Shown: positions 11,001 to 24,450, counted from the stretch's first letter. The stretch is 64,000 bases of DNA from Cymbidium sinense (GCA_021442155.1 CM038215.1:207074982-207138981); one strand, 5' to 3'. Made by a program: numbers and translations. Notes: generated by a model not told the origin, from the letters alone.

Positions 11001-13200
11001 TTTGCTTCTCAATGAGGAAGGAATAATGAAATGTATCCTCAAGGATTTAAGAATTATGTTGCTATACCTCATTCTTAATTTTTATTCTAAGACTTATGCC
11101 AATCATTGTCATTGTATTGTGTCTTGCCAACATAGTCCTCAAAGTATTCACGTACTTTGTAACATGCATCCTTTCTTGTTAAGAGTTATTAACTATCCAT
11201 AAATCTTATTATTATAATGCCTTTGGAATTTTTTGGACCACTTCTTATCTCAATCCTAAGCACTACCCTTCCTAGCCTTTCTTTGCTGAAATATTGGACC
11301 AATAAATTTTAATGTTGCTAATTAATTTTATTTCACCAAAGGTGATCCTTTCATAATTATTCATTTGATACTGTTCAAAAATTTTCTCTTTTATTAAGCC
11401 AATTTGAAATTTCTTTTAATGTCATGTTCTCCTTCAAAAGTTGTGTAATTCCTTCGACCCTCTTAGTCAACATGAGATGTGGCAAAGACAAGTAACTCAA
11501 ACAAACAAATTTCTCTCCACTCATTCTATCACCTATTATATTGAACCATGTGGAGAGAAATCACATATATTCAAATTTTTACACTTGAAATAGAGTCTAA
11601 TTATTATAGGAGGAAGTATATGTATAATATTAGTTGATATGATTGTCTTACATGTTATTTTAGGAATTAAATTGCATTAAATTATTAAAAGAGTAAGGAG
11701 CTAGTAGAACACCAAGTTTTATGCAATTGAGGTCGCTATTATTGATTCTAAACTATAAAGATAATGTTGTTTTCCTTAAAATAAATAAATGAATTGATTT
11801 TGATATCAGCTCAATCAAATTATATTACAAACTATTTATGATTTATCATCACTCTTGAATGCATTGATTATGTTGAAATAAATGTTATAAATTTCTTATC
11901 ATGTTTATGTTATTTATTTTATGCATTATTTTTTATAGGAAGATATTGAATAACTTCAAGAAAAAAAATGAATTGCATAGAAGTTCTTATCTAAACATGT
12001 TTACAAATGAAGTGCACCACCTTCTGATACTAGTTGAGGACACTAATATACTTGTGCATACAATAGAAAAAAGATGTTAATATTAAAGATCCTTAAATGA
12101 TATAATTTATATGATTGGTGTAGGTGTATTATATATACATTAAATAAATATATTTTAAAATATTTCTATTTCTATATTGATTTTTTTAATTAACAAGAAT
12201 ACATATTATCTTCAAAATTCTTTTATGTTATTGTAATTTAGATGAATGATGTATCCACTAAGGATAACTCATCATTGTATTTAAATAAATATTTTTCAAG
12301 ATAAATTCCTTAGAAAAAATGAGTGAAAAGAACAATCTATATATCATAGACATGGCACTATGATGGAATAATACTTTTGTTAGAATAGATTTACCGATGA
12401 ATTAGTTGAATTTTGTGTTTTAGTGGATCTTTTGATATGTTGGAAGTTATTAATATAAGAAATAAGTATAAACAAATGTCATAATATTGGTTAATATTAG
12501 TAAATGAAATCTTGAAATCTCATTTGACCATTTATTCTTGCATTGATAATCCAATTCTCCATGATCGGGTTGTGGTACTATATATCATAAAAGTATATAC
12601 TTGTATCTCCTTAACAAAGATGGGAGACAACATGCTATCATACAAAGCATTTCCTTTAAAGAATGCCTACATCAACACTCAATTCTCAAATAACCAAGCT
12701 AGGAATTTGTAACATTGTCAGCAATAATGCTAACTTTGGTTATTACAACTCTACCAAAGATAAATAGAGTCTGAAATATAAATTTGGGGATGATACGAAA
12801 GAAAAGACACTTGATGACAATGATCAAGAGATCTGTAGTCTTGATGATATGAACGAAGTCAAGAAGATTCAGAAGCTAAGCATTTCACCTAATAGAATGT
12901 TGGACATTATCGAGATGAACTTAAGCCAAAAGCATTGTTGTCGAGAGAATTTGAGGCCAAGAGGAACTCAAGATGGTCTTTGGATGATGTTTGAGATCCA
13001 TGAGTTGATAGTAAGCATTCGAGTGACAAAGTGCCAAGAGAGCCTTAGGATGGTCAAAGGATAAGTAAATACAAAATTGAGATGAATATAGATTATGTAG
13101 TACAAATGACAACATGGACCAATAGTTCTTGATTTTGGTATTACCTACCGATAAATTTCTCAAAAGAGAGTAGTGATTATTTATATTAGTTATAATGACA
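11001..13200. other. AT-rich, no recognised feature
   Basis: The 11000-11560 part is probably the decayed gag of the minus-strand gypsy element, judged only by position. Beyond that there are short frames (for example 12512-12712 and 12849-13064) without recognisable domains. Confidence 0.4.
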
Positions 13201-13254
13201 CATTTAATGTTATACTAACAAAAATATTTGCATGTTTTATTTGACATACCTTAT

Positions 13255-13265
13255 CTATATAAAGG
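13255..13265 (+). promoter_or_regulatory. TATA box, probable LTR promoter
   Basis: The motif CTATATAAAGG is followed by an AG-rich leader. It lies about 700 bp upstream of a gag remnant on the same strand, the spacing expected of an LTR promoter. A TTGGCGC at about 13624-13630 could be the start of a tRNA-Arg primer site but is too short to count. Confidence 0.4.
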
Positions 13266-13974
13266 AATGTTAGGGAAGAGAAATAGACTAGCTTTTTTTA
13301 GATAAGAGACTCTTTGCTTCAACTACTCATTTGCTACAAATTTGCATCATAAGAGAATTTGTTTCTTAGCCTCTTAGAAAATTTGGTAATCAAAATATTG
13401 TGAGAGTGACCTTGCGAAGTTAGGAAGTTAGAGATAGGGGAGTGAAGGATGCATAATCTTTTTATATGTTGTCCTAGTTCTCCATTCATGACTTGTGTAT
13501 CCATATCATGCTACCTCAATCCCCTAAAACCTATTCAATGTGTTTGTTTTATTCAATTTTTTAATATTCTTCTAGCACTAATGGATTTTGTTTTAGGCAT
13601 CAAAGTGCTCGATTTTAGGAGAACTTTGGCGCATGATGCTAATGACAAGAAGCTATAAGAAAACATGATGATATTTCTTTACCTATGAAACTTTAAAAAG
13701 AAGACAAGAAATTAAGATGTTGATAGCATAACAAAAAACCTTCAATGACTAAGTTTTGAAAGTCATACTCTTTCAACAATACATAACTATAATAATGGTA
13801 ATGTTGTGCAAGTAGACCTTTACAATAATTACAAAACCCAAATACAAAGATGATTGATACTAGAGGAACATATCACCGTCATGACAATAAGAAGAAAATT
13901 GAAGTTGTGGTAGGATAGGAAATGACTCTGATTATGAGAACTTTAATTCTTTTTAATTGACAACTTCAACCATT

Positions 13975-14330
13975 GAAAGTAGACACTAAAATCAACATTT
14001 CTACCTATGATGGATCTATTGATGATGAGAAGCTAGATGTTTGGGTGGATCAACAAAAAATGTGTTTTAGTATTTAAGGTTATTCTTCTAAGAGAAGATT
14101 TCTTTTGATCAAATTTATCTCATCAAGCATCAATTGACTTGGTGGAATGCTTATTTATATGGAAAACAAAATAAAGATGTTTTAGCAAGAATTATACCCT
14201 ATAATATGTGAAAAAAGAAAGATGGATGAAGTTTTAAGTTTTGTATTAGAGATGAGAAAAAATATACAAGATTTTATTATGAAATTTAGGGTACATTATT
14301 ATGACCTTAGGAGAGGTGACTTAAGGCTTT
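13975..14330 (+). pseudogene. Ty3-gypsy gag capsid remnant
   Basis: Plus-strand translation in shifting frames gives LKVDTKINISTYDGSID, EKLDVWVDQ, WWNAYLYG and later QDFIMKFRVHYYDL. These follow the layout of plant retrotransposon gag (the YDG...W.DQ start, the conserved WWNAY, then a Q-[DE]-[FY]-x-x-x-F-R region). At least three frameshifts and several stops break it. No zinc knuckle, protease or RT follows, so only the capsid part survives. The TATA box at 13255 may belong to its LTR. Confidence 0.7.
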
Positions 14331-15010
14331 CAATTGGTGTGGTGGGAGTCTTAAGATGTGGGAAATCCTCTTAGGTGGTTGGAATAATGTTGTTTGAGAT
14401 GGTGGTGGATAGGAAATGGTCGACAAAGGGGTTAAGGCATGGTTAACCCTAAAACTCTCCTTAGATTTTTGGATATAGGGTTTCTTATGATGGATGATCT
14501 AAGATGTGGAATTACTTGGAAATAATAGGGTAACACCTTTAGATGTGATTTGGATTGTTTGGTGAAGTTTCACGTGATTTAGGAACTAAATGATAGAGAA
14601 AAATCAAGATTAAGTCAAGATAACCTAATTTGAATGAATTTGACTGGCCTTAAAATATTATGGAAGTCCTCTGATGAGTTAAGATGGCTTTGATGTGATA
14701 AGGGAATATTTGGAGATTAGATCTAGAGTAACTTGTTGGAATCTATGAGATAATGGAGGATAGTTGACCAAAATTAAGCCAATAGAACCCAATTGTTGTT
14801 GATAACTTCAAGAGGGGAATAGAACTTTTTTATGGCTATAGTGTGTGGGGAAAATACTTTAAGATGATACGAGAAAGATGACAGAATATGTTATGAGAGA
14901 TTGGAGGAGATATGAGCAAGATGAATGATACTTTCAAGCCTAACTATTTTATTCTTCAATTTTTGTCAAGATGAGATATAAACAATAGGTTTTAGATCAA
15001 GAAGAACATA
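14331..15010. other. No recognised gene; short direct repeat
   Basis: G-rich on the plus strand (many GGTGG and GATGTGG). A 35-bp near-identical segment containing TATTTTATTCTTCAATTTTT occurs at about 14935 and again at about 15033, the second copy lying just inside the small inverted-repeat element that follows. No domain is recognisable. Confidence 0.4.
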
Positions 15011-15240
15011 AAGGGGCCAACCACTAAACTCTCAAGCCTAAATATTTTATTCTTCAATTTTTTTCAAAACATCAAAAACTTTTTTCTCATTTATTTCAAC
15101 AATATTTAAACTATTACATTATGTTATAAAAATAAAAATTCAAAAATACATAAGGAAAATTAGAATATTAGAAAGAAAAATAATGAAGTGGAGTGGAATC
15201 ACTCCAATTTCAAGATTCTTGATGGAATGGTTGGCCCCTT
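15011..15240. mobile_element. Small TIR element, 230 bp, 13-bp perfect ends
   Basis: AAGGGGCCAACCA at 15011-15023 is perfectly repeated in inverse at 15228-15240. The interior is non-coding, AT-rich and contains a GAGTGG...CCACTC-like palindrome at about 15189-15206. Size and perfect ends fit a MITE. I see no obvious target-site duplication in the flanks, so the superfamily is open and chance cannot be excluded. Confidence 0.5.
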
Positions 15241-18055
15241 CCAATCTAATTTAATTGAAATTAAATTATAGAAAATAAAATTAAAAAGAGTGTCATGAAT
15301 CTACAAGAATAACACTATTATTGGTCGATAAGATTAGAGTGGAATGACTCCCAATTGATTTTTATAGTGGCTCTTTATCTATAGTAGAAATTGCAAAATA
15401 TAAGTTTCTAATCATATATGATGAGGTTGTATAAGCAAAATAAGAGCTTAATAACTGAAAACAAGAGTGGAGCATAAATAAAATTAGATGATCTTGTTGC
15501 ATGTATATCATCTCAACTATTAAGGGTACATTTATAGCCAATATTTAATAAGAGAAATCCCAACATATGTAAATAGTATTTTTTTGAATATAAAACAAAA
15601 AGAGTATTGTAATACCAGTACTATTAACAACAAAAGATGACCCCTCGAGGCTTGAGGAAGAACCTTGGTATAAGGTAGATGGAATGGTTTTGCTAGAATC
15701 TTTAAAAGAGCGAGATTGCCTTAGTAGAGGATGTCATCTAGTAATGGTGGGTGAAGCAGGTATATCTCATTTTATGCCTTGCTTTAAATGAGTAGAGGGT
15801 CTATAATCTATAGAAATCAAAGAATACTCTAAGAGAATATATATAGACACACACACACACACATATAGAGAGTGATAAGAGAGCAAAGAAAAGAAAGGCA
15901 CAAAACCATACCTACATGAGTAGATGAGAGCTCATGATTTCATTTTTGACTTTCAACCTATTTATTTGACCGTTCTTTAGAAGCACGAGTCATGTGCTGA
16001 AAAGAAGGCAAGTGTCCTATTGGCCCAAAATTTGTGGCTATACACATAGAAGCCTAACTCCAAAAAAGTAAAGAATGTGGAAAAAATTCATAATAATCAT
16101 AAATGACTAATTCTAGAGCTAATATTTCATGGAGTTATGAAAAATTGAGAACTGGTCCCCAAGCAAAGTTAAAAAGCTCAAGCCATAGAGGCTACCTTTA
16201 GATGAGTGGACAATCGTAGTAGCCTCAAAGAGTGAACATCCACCACACCTATAATAAGTGGAATCCATCTAAAGGAATAGCTTTGGTGAAACCAAACTAT
16301 CTAGGTACTCTACTGGGATTGTATCCCTCAAAAATCACAAAATCATGATGACGATAATAGAGTTGAGCATTCCTCAATCCAATAAAAATACTCTGCAATG
16401 CATCTGTACCCTACCCTCAAATATAAGAAAGGTCAGCCTCTATCTGCAAGAGAGTCGATGAATGTCAAACCTTAACTCTGAATAAGCTCACTGTATAAAG
16501 GAATCAATAAATAATATGAATGCCAACTATTCTTTTTCCCCTGAAGTATGATGGCATCTTAGGACTACTAAATGCTCCAAAAATATGGATATAGAGCCAA
16601 CCATATAAATAGTGCCAAGGAGCCTCAACATTATAAGAATGTGAATCATACATTATGTTCACTTTGCCAAGCCCATGATATAAAGAAAGCTAATGTGGCA
16701 AGAGCTAAAGAAACCCTTTTATCATGGGTAAGTAAACTAACTATCAAAAGTAGAAGAGAGAAAAAGTCTACTATGTCCATGAAACATAAAATAGCATAGT
16801 TACATAGATGATTCTTCATCAATGCCTTGAGATAAAATATAATAGAAATTAGCGTGTACCTTAGGATTAAATATGATTCAAGAAGCCTTTAATTACTAAA
16901 ACTAGTTCCAAAATGATCATCAAGGCCATAAAATATGACATTTGTACCTCTTTTCGAAGAAATTTTTTTGACCACATATCAAGAGTAATAGTCCCATGAT
17001 AACCTTATTTTGGTTTTCTCTTTTTATAAAGCTTTTGATAATGAGTTTAAACATGTTGGAGGCTAGAATGATAAACATACTTTCCTCTCCTTTGTGGATC
17101 AGATGCATGGCACTAAAAAGTATGTGATAAGGAGGAATGCACTCCTTATAAAGAATCTCTAGGATAGGAAATCTATCAATGCAATCGTGATTTTAAGAGG
17201 AAGAATCCAATAAGAAGTGGTTGCTCCATCCCAGTGCTCCACTATACCCTGATTCCAAAATAAGGAGATGGTTATAATCAAATATCAATGCATGGATGGT
17301 GTAATAAATATTAGTTCCTCTAAGAACTGCATGATAAACCTTTAAAGTATAGTGTGCCCAATGTAAATATTCATTAATGGTTGAAAGTGGAGTGCCAAAT
17401 ATAGAGTTAGGGCTCCGGTCTTTTGTTTTATGGTGCAACACATGGTTACCCAAAATCCAAACAACAATTGTAGGAGAAACACTATCTGCAACTAGTTGGA
17501 GTATGTCCTTGATCACCATAACTGAGATTATCAGCAATTCTCTCCAAAAGAAAAGTTTCACTATGTTGAAAATTCAAGTTAATAATCTAGTTAGCGAGGA
17601 TCATGCATTGGGATGGGGGGGAGGGTGGGGGTGAGAAGGGGTGTACTTGAATTAAAAATATATGAGAAGATCAAGCAAACAATCATTATATATGTCTTTA
17701 GCTATCAACATCTTCAGATGCCACGATCATGTATCTGAATTGAGTAAGAAGGATTATAAGCTTCAATTATGTCTCATATTTGCTTCTCTATGGGTTCAAT
17801 AGGAGGCATATCACGTGGCCTATCCTAAAAGGATAGCATAAAGTATCTTAACAAAAAAATGAAAAAAAAAGTAATAGTTTCATGAATATGTTGAACAAGA
17901 AAGGGCAAAATTGAACTATAAATAAAAAGTAGGAAAGCAATGAATGTATTGTGCCCAAATAACATGTTACATTTCTTGGGGGACAATTTATTTACAAAAA
18001 AAATAATAATAATAGAGAGAGATAGGAAGACAAGCACCTCCTTCAACTTTGACCC
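15241..18055. other. Unassigned region with one longer minus-strand frame
   Basis: The longest open frame of the whole window lies here on the minus strand: 17193-17561, 122 codons. It begins with hydrophobic residues and contains the segment TPLSTINEYLHWAHYTLKVY. I do not recognise a family. A plus-strand frame at 16572-16799 has two Cys in CSLCQAH but no clear domain. Poly-G runs (GGGGGGGAGGG) occur at about 17617. The region may be the remnant of a host gene or of a transposon without familiar motifs. Confidence 0.3.
15847..15862. repeat. (AC)n microsatellite
   Basis: A run of AC dinucleotides. Confidence 0.9.
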
Positions 18056-18400
18056 ATGTTGTACGAGCAACAACCCACGATCGACCTCATCTCCAGATCG
18101 TCAAACCTAGGGCTCATGAAATCAAGCAAAATAGGTGGAGAAGGGGGGGGGGTAGTAAAAGCTAGTTTATTCTTTAGAAAGGGGGGCTCGGCTCATTCGG
18201 TAGAGGCTAACACTAAAATAAAGGGAGAGATCGTGAGAGCAACTAGCGCGAGCAGAGAATCAAAGAGAGCGGGGCCGCATGGGGCTCAGCCAAGCGATAA
18301 TGAAAAAACACGAAAGGGAGAGAAACATGAGCTATTCTATCATGATTGAGCCTATACCATTGTCTTAAGAAGAAAAGAAAATGAGATGTTACACTGGGAG
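18056..18400. other. G-rich undecayed patch, possible organellar (mitochondrial) insert
   Basis: Base use changes sharply: several G runs, many kept CpG sites (GCGCGAGC, GGGGCCGC, TCGGCTCATTCGG) and a 97-codon stop-free frame (18056-18349), while both flanks are AT-rich and CpG-poor. Plant mitochondrial DNA has this mixed G-rich texture, and nuclear inserts of it are common. No mitochondrial gene was recognised, so the origin is inferred from composition only. A young GC-rich transposon leader is the alternative. Confidence 0.4.
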
Positions 18401-20265
18401 GTGCTTTATTTGAGAAAATTTTTAATTTCTTAGGTATAATATTTATTAATGTTTAAAAACATGTAACTTGTAGGTCCTAAAATTTAAAGTTTCATGCATG
18501 TTGATCTTAGGTCCAATAAAAATATTTATCAAAGACTAAAGTCATTGATCTTGGGTTCGACAAGAGATAAAATCCTCAATTTGTTGATTTTGGGTCTAAA
18601 GCAGGGGAGAAGTGTGCATCAATTACATTTAAATTCAAATAATATAGCACTACTAAGCAGCTATACTGTCAAAAAATTTCACAAAAAATAAAAGAAATAT
18701 ATAAAATCAATCGACAAAAGAAAAAAGACTTTCTAAAAATTAAGGAGAGGAAAAACTCTATGTCACAATAAAATTGTTCACAGTTAAATCAAATTTCAAA
18801 TTAAAGAAATCAGCATTGAATCTTTAAGTCTTGCAAGTCTATGTTCCCCTTACAAAAAAAATATAATAATTTAATTAATTAAGATTGCATGTTAAAAATT
18901 TAAGTTTAGACCACTATCATCTCTTGCAAGTCTAAATATGCTAGCAAATTTGGAGTTTGCTTCATCTTCATGGGAACTAACAAGATTTATAACCATATAA
19001 AAATATAAGTCCAGAGATAAAAAAATTCCTAATAAGCAATTATTAGTCTCTTGGTCGATCAGGCATGATGAGTCAAGGACTGGAGTGTGACCCAATAGTC
19101 CTATATTAAAATCAAAAGCAACCCACCAATCTTTGGGAAATTTCATTTAGATGATGAGATTGTAAGATCCACCATTTGGCTTTCTAATAGATATAAGTTC
19201 TCTTAATTTGCATGTTAATGGATGTAAGCCATGCTTATGTCCACAAGGCAGACTCTACTCCTATTATAAAGCATTTGAATGGTTGTAAGCCCCATCTAAA
19301 TTAGAAAATTTTTGGGTCACCTTGCCTAAAAGATAAGGCCATACAACCTACTAATTAGGTAACCTTACGAAGTGAATTTACCCAAACAATCCAACAAACA
19401 CCTATATATATCTACCTGGTCTACTCAAAATTCCTATGATGAGGCAATTCATGGCTACTAATCAAGTTTCTTGGACATCACAACTAATAGGTGGGGAGGG
19501 AGAACTAAAGTAAAGGTAGAGTAGGGTCTCCAAAGCTCATTTGAGCTAGCTTAGCTTGGACCTATGATGCCAAGGAAGAGGAAGAAGGTTCCCATGACTT
19601 GCTTGACATGGGGGCGTGTCCATACTAGAGACTAGATGATTTCTCTTCTTCATAGGACTCCCATGACCTATCCTACTACTTGAGTTGGGATCAATATAAG
19701 GATTCTTCTGGGTACAATGTGAGAATAATGAGACAACGATCTACCCTTGTGGTTGTTTCATTACTTTCCTTAGTGTCCCCTATCCCCGCTTGGTTGGCCC
19801 AAGGTATCTTTATCAAGATCCTAAGTCTTATTGTAAGAGACATGGATTACATTAATGTGAGAGATGCCAGATGGACCTCATTAAAGACTTTATCCCATTA
19901 AGATATTTTGCTAACATTACACTCTTTGTGGTCTTTGTTTTTGGAGTTGCACATGTACTGGAGGCTGGCCTCTACTTTTTGCATTTTTCTGTTGGAAGTA
20001 ACTTGAACGCATTTTTTATTTTAATGTGAAATGTACACTTTCAAGGTCATTACGATCAGGAACAATTTTAGTCTTATGATGATGGAACCATGTGATCTTG
20101 ATCGACACTATCTTTACCAATCCTAGATAAACATCAGTTCAAACTTGAGACTAACATTTAAATCCAACCTTAATTGAGAGTGCTCTCTTATTATGGTAAG
20201 ATAGGTAATTAACTATGGGTTCTTGTGCCCATAGGAAGTAAGATTCCATATATAAATAAACCCTA
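18401..20265. other. No recognised feature
   Basis: AT-rich, with short frames only (for example 18892-19146 minus). No domain or long repeat was seen. The part at 19400-19900 is somewhat richer in GC, with CCTATATATATC at about 19399 as a weak TATA candidate. Confidence 0.4.
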
Positions 20266-21275
20266 ATATAAATGTTAGGAGAAATCTAGTTGAATAAAAT
20301 TTAATTTGCCTCGACCTAAAAAATCTTTAGTAATAGGGTTTGGTCATTTTTTCTGTGCGATCAAGTTGCTAAGGATAGGAGGTTGTGCTGACAAAGGAGC
20401 AATAGAAGGAAGAAGTAGGAGATGAGGATGGGTGTTGATCTAGACTTGAAAGGAAGAGAACATAGGATAAGAAGGAGACATTGTTTAAATGTGAAATAGG
20501 GTTCGGGTCCTAATTTTCAAAGATAGAGAGCGATTGAGGCACAGATGAGGAAGGGACATTTAATGATGGACAAGATGAGACTTGTTTGAAAAAACATTAT
20601 TTTTATTTCTCTTCTTTTATGTTTTGAAATTTTAATATAAAATTTACTATAAATAAGTATGTTTTTTTTTCTGGAAAGTAAGATGAGACGTCCCGCACGT
20701 AGGCTAAGGGATTGTGATATATAGAATGGGAGTAGCAAGATTTAGGGGATTTGAAGGGATTTTTTTATTTATTTTCATAATAAAGATTTATATTACACTA
20801 AGGGACAATATTAATTATAGTATTTATGATTTATATATTTTTGTATTGAATTTATCAAAATATCTTCCATCGTACACATCATTTTTTGGATGCCTTCTCT
20901 ACTTCGTTGGCTAGTAAACATGATAGATGACAAACATTCACATGTAGATTTTAACATTGGCTTATCCGGTTATCTTTGACCATCCTGTCTACTCTCTACA
21001 CCAAGTTACTATCCTCTATGACTCCTTCCAATTACAAATATAACACCAAGAAAGTCACATGGATAATGAGATTGAATGACTTGTTGGGTTGTCCCCTTAT
21101 CTAATTTTTGTTGTACTTGTGATTTTATTTTATGCAGTTATTAATGGACTAAGAATTTTCATTTGTTCAATTTTGATGGCCTTTAAGAAATTTCCTAATA
21201 AAGAAAGTATTACCATTGTATACAATCTCCTTAAAAGGCTTCTCTTTTAAAAACTAAATCGACTTAGTTTCTTTA
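20266..21275. repeat. Duplicated segment, copy A (left part)
   Basis: From AATATAAATGTTAGG at 20266 onward this matches 33663-34920 closely by eye, through shared stretches such as AATAGGGTTTGGTCATTTTT, CACATGTAGATTTTAACATT and CTACTCTCTACACCAAGTTA. Copy B has about 200 bp more around 34260-34480. The match breaks at about 21275, where a SIRE-type LTR begins, and resumes at 24204. Both copies end in the same Tat-like pol fragment, so the unit is either one transposon family or a segmental duplication. Confidence 0.8.
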
Positions 21276-24203
21276 TGTTATTACATAGATTTTTAGAAAA
21301 TAATTGAGTTTTTAGAAAATAATTTTATAAAACTTAATGTTAAATTTTTGTAAAAAAACTTAAATCTTTAATGATAAATCTTTAGAGAAATAAAATAACA
21401 ATCAATAATAGTAAAAAATTGAAGTGCAGAAAATAAAGAAAGATAACACATAGATTTTTATGTGGTTCGGCCAAACCCTAAAAATCAGCCTCCTATGTCC
21501 ACAGCTTGCTACCCAAGCTAGGAATTTACTAAATCAAAGTTGAGATTACAACAAATCTCTCGTACTCTCCTCCACATGCAAGTACTACCAAATACCATAC
21601 TTTTTTTAATGGGAAAGTATAGCCCAAGTACGTACTTTCCTTAACGGCAAGTACAACCCAACAAGAAAAAAAGAAAAAAAAATATGAAAGTATCTAAATC
21701 TCAATTTCAAAAGTATTTTGCTCTCATAACCCAACTATAATAAAAGAGAGCTCACTTCAATCTGTATTTAAAATTGAATGCAAAGATACAACATAGAAGA
21801 TGTACATGATGCAAGTGAATCATTAAAATGTTTGAAAAGAATATAAAACTTGGAAACAAAATGATTTAGTTAATGATCTAAAGTGTGATACAATAGTAAT
21901 TTGGAAACTAAACCAATCAACTTTTATATGAAGACTTGAGTTTTGAAAAGATCAAATGAATATGCAATATTAAAGCACATAAACTCAATTGAAGTCTCTT
22001 TGAAAAGAATTATCACATATGCAAAAGATGAGACAATTTAAAGAATAGAACACTTGCTACCAATAAAAGTTCTTTATGAAATAATCAACATGAAAGTAAT
22101 CTCACTTAAGGATATGTAAGAATAAAGAAGAGAGAAAAGTTTGCAAGCATAAAATTTTATCCAAACATAATCAAAGCTTTTGGCCACATTGAAAAAGATA
22201 TGTAAAGATGTTTAAAGCACAAAGCAAATTGCCCAAACTATAAAAAACCTTAAGCCAAGAAAGAGATTAGGTCACACACATAGCAAAAATTAAATAAGAG
22301 GAACCTTAAATAGCTCTCAGCTAAAAGGATTTACACCACTCCTCTAAGTTCTTTTAAGCAAGCTTTAAAGAAATCAATTATAGAAAGAAAGATGAAGGAT
22401 GATGAAGATGTTAACACTTGATTGACCAAGAGAAATCTCCAAGAAAAAAATTAACAAGGGTTTGGCCAAGAGAGAATAACCTAGTCTTAAGAGCATTATA
22501 AATAAGAAAGAAATTAAGGGGGGTTAGCCAAGATGAGGAAAAATGGGAAGGAAAACACTTTAGGAAGTTATTTAACTTAAGTAAATCAAAAATAAAATTA
22601 ATTTGCATGATGAAGGGTCTTTTCGGTCAAAGCAAAGAAGAGGGAAAGCCTATTTGGTAAAAATATTTGATTTGAATTAATCAAATTAAATTTCAATTTG
22701 CATAATAAGAATTTCAGCCAATGCAACCTGGACAGAAGATACACATGGTAAGAGATTCAATTTGAATCAAACAAATTAATTAGATTTTGCATAATGGAAA
22801 TTCGGCAAATGGAACTTGGAGTGAAAGATTATAAAGATTAAATTTTAATCAATTCATCTCATCACAAGATCTCCAAAAAAATTTGAAAGTTAATTTGCAT
22901 GAGGATGAGAGAGAGAGAGAGAGAGAGAGGAGAGGATGAATTTGAATTATTAGCAAACAAAGCATAATACCATTAATTAGCTAAGTAAAGAGGGCAATAA
23001 TTCAAATTTAATTAATTAAATTAAATAATAGATAGGGTCTGCCAAAGGAGTTCCCATGATGACATTTAATTAGTATTTAATGAAATATCATGGAATATCC
23101 AATCAATTTATCTTAATTGAATGAAAGAGGGAAATTTATGATACAAAAGCTTTATTAAATAAAATCCAAGGGAAAATTAAAAATTAAGCCAAGCTCATTT
23201 CCAAAAAAAGATTAGATCTATTTTAATGTACTCAAATCAAGTTAAATGATGATGAATTAGATCTTTGGAGAATTCAAATCAATATTCATCATGTGATTAA
23301 TTTGAATTTAAATAAAGGTATGGCCGGCCATGGGAAGTTTTCAAAAATAAAATATATATAAAAGGAAAGAGGATAATTCCATGGGTTATTTTAATTGAAT
23401 TTGAATTAACTCAAATAAATTCAAATTAATTTAAATTGAATAAATTAAAGTAGCATGTGATGAACCACAAAATATTCCATAAAGAGCTAAGTTCAATTTT
23501 GCACATGTAAGCAAGAGAATATTTTAATTTGAATTCAAAATAATTTAAATTAAAGATTCAAATAAATGAATTTTTTAATTTAGAAAAAATGGAATAATTA
23601 TGAAAATAAGTTGAATATCTCTCACATGATTCATTTTGCAAATAATCATGAAAAACTTCTGCCAAAAAGGTTTAAGATGAGAGATAGGATAGGAGAGAGA
23701 AAACTAGGATAATAGGATATAGAAAAATAATACATTGAATAATTTTTAGATAATTTAGATTCATGCTTTGAACAAATAGATAATGAATATGACTAACCAT
23801 GAAAATAATTCAAAGAAATGTGAACTTAATTTAACTTGCATAAAAGCACAATAAATGGAATGAAGTTTATGAATTTAGTTCACATTATCCAAAATGACTA
23901 ATTTGAAGAATAATTGTAAATATGAAATATTGAATTTATGAATAATTCTAAAATAAATTATTTTGAAATGAAAGTATGATTTATTTTATTTTAATGAGCT
24001 TTTCATTTGCCTTAATATAGTTAATTCTAAAAAAATTCTCACCAAGTTCAAGTCCAATAGCTTTAGCACCCTGAATTAACTGAATAGCTTGGAGTTGAAG
24101 AATTTTCTTGCAAACTTAAATTTAACATGATTAGTAGCATTTGAACATGTGTTTACTATCATAAAAATCAATCTCATATGAGGTGGGGCTCATAAAGTCA
24201 ACA
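21276..24203 (-). mobile_element. SIRE/Maximus-type solo LTR, about 2.9 kb, minus strand
   Basis: On the minus strand it begins with TGTTGACTTTATGAGCC (plus-strand end at 24203), a typical start for this Ty1-copia lineage, and ends near 21276 in a TGTTA-like terminus. It shares with three other LTRs in the window the block TTTTTATGTGGTTCGGCC, at 21456 here and in equivalent form at 28045, 48250 and 51243. No gag or pol adjoins it, so it reads as a solo LTR. It interrupts the duplicated segment: copy B lacks it but has about 60 bp at the junction that are missing here, so insertion or later recombination cost host bases. Confidence 0.7.
22907..22934. repeat. (GA)n microsatellite
   Basis: A GA run inside the solo LTR. 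Confidence 0.95.
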
Positions 24204-24450
24204 AGATCATAAAACTTAAAATCAATTCAACTTAAGGACATTCCCAAAGAAAAAAAAGTTGATCTTCTACAAAAGTATGACAATCCTCATGACATTTCAT
24301 CCAAGGAGCTAAAGTTTCCAACAATCAATGAGGAGGAAGAATTAATGTTATTCATTTAGGGTGATTTTTAGTACACCAATCTTTAATTACCTTCTCGAGA
24401 TATTTTGTCGAGAAATAAAGATGAAGCTCGAGCATTGAGGTACACTACTA
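24204..24450. repeat. Duplicated segment, copy A (right part)
   Basis: This matches 34975-35203 in copy B (shared CCTCATG(A/G)CATTTCA and AATGAGGAGGAAGAATTAAT). Copy A continues into integrase sequence, whereas copy B is cut at about 35203 by the start of a family L element. Confidence 0.8.

Noticed and set aside
13617..13640. tRNA-Arg primer site TTGGCGC for the third gypsy element
   Set aside because: Only seven bases fit and the following bases do not, so chance is likely.
17610..17640. G-rich run (GGGGGGGAGGGTGGGGG) as a G-quadruplex regulator
   Set aside because: Isolated and with no gene or promoter next to it; a possible structure but without support for a role.
18170..18210. A tRNA-like GGCTCGGCTCATTCGG in the G-rich patch
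   Set aside because: No cloverleaf could be formed by eye and no matching acceptor or T-arm is present.
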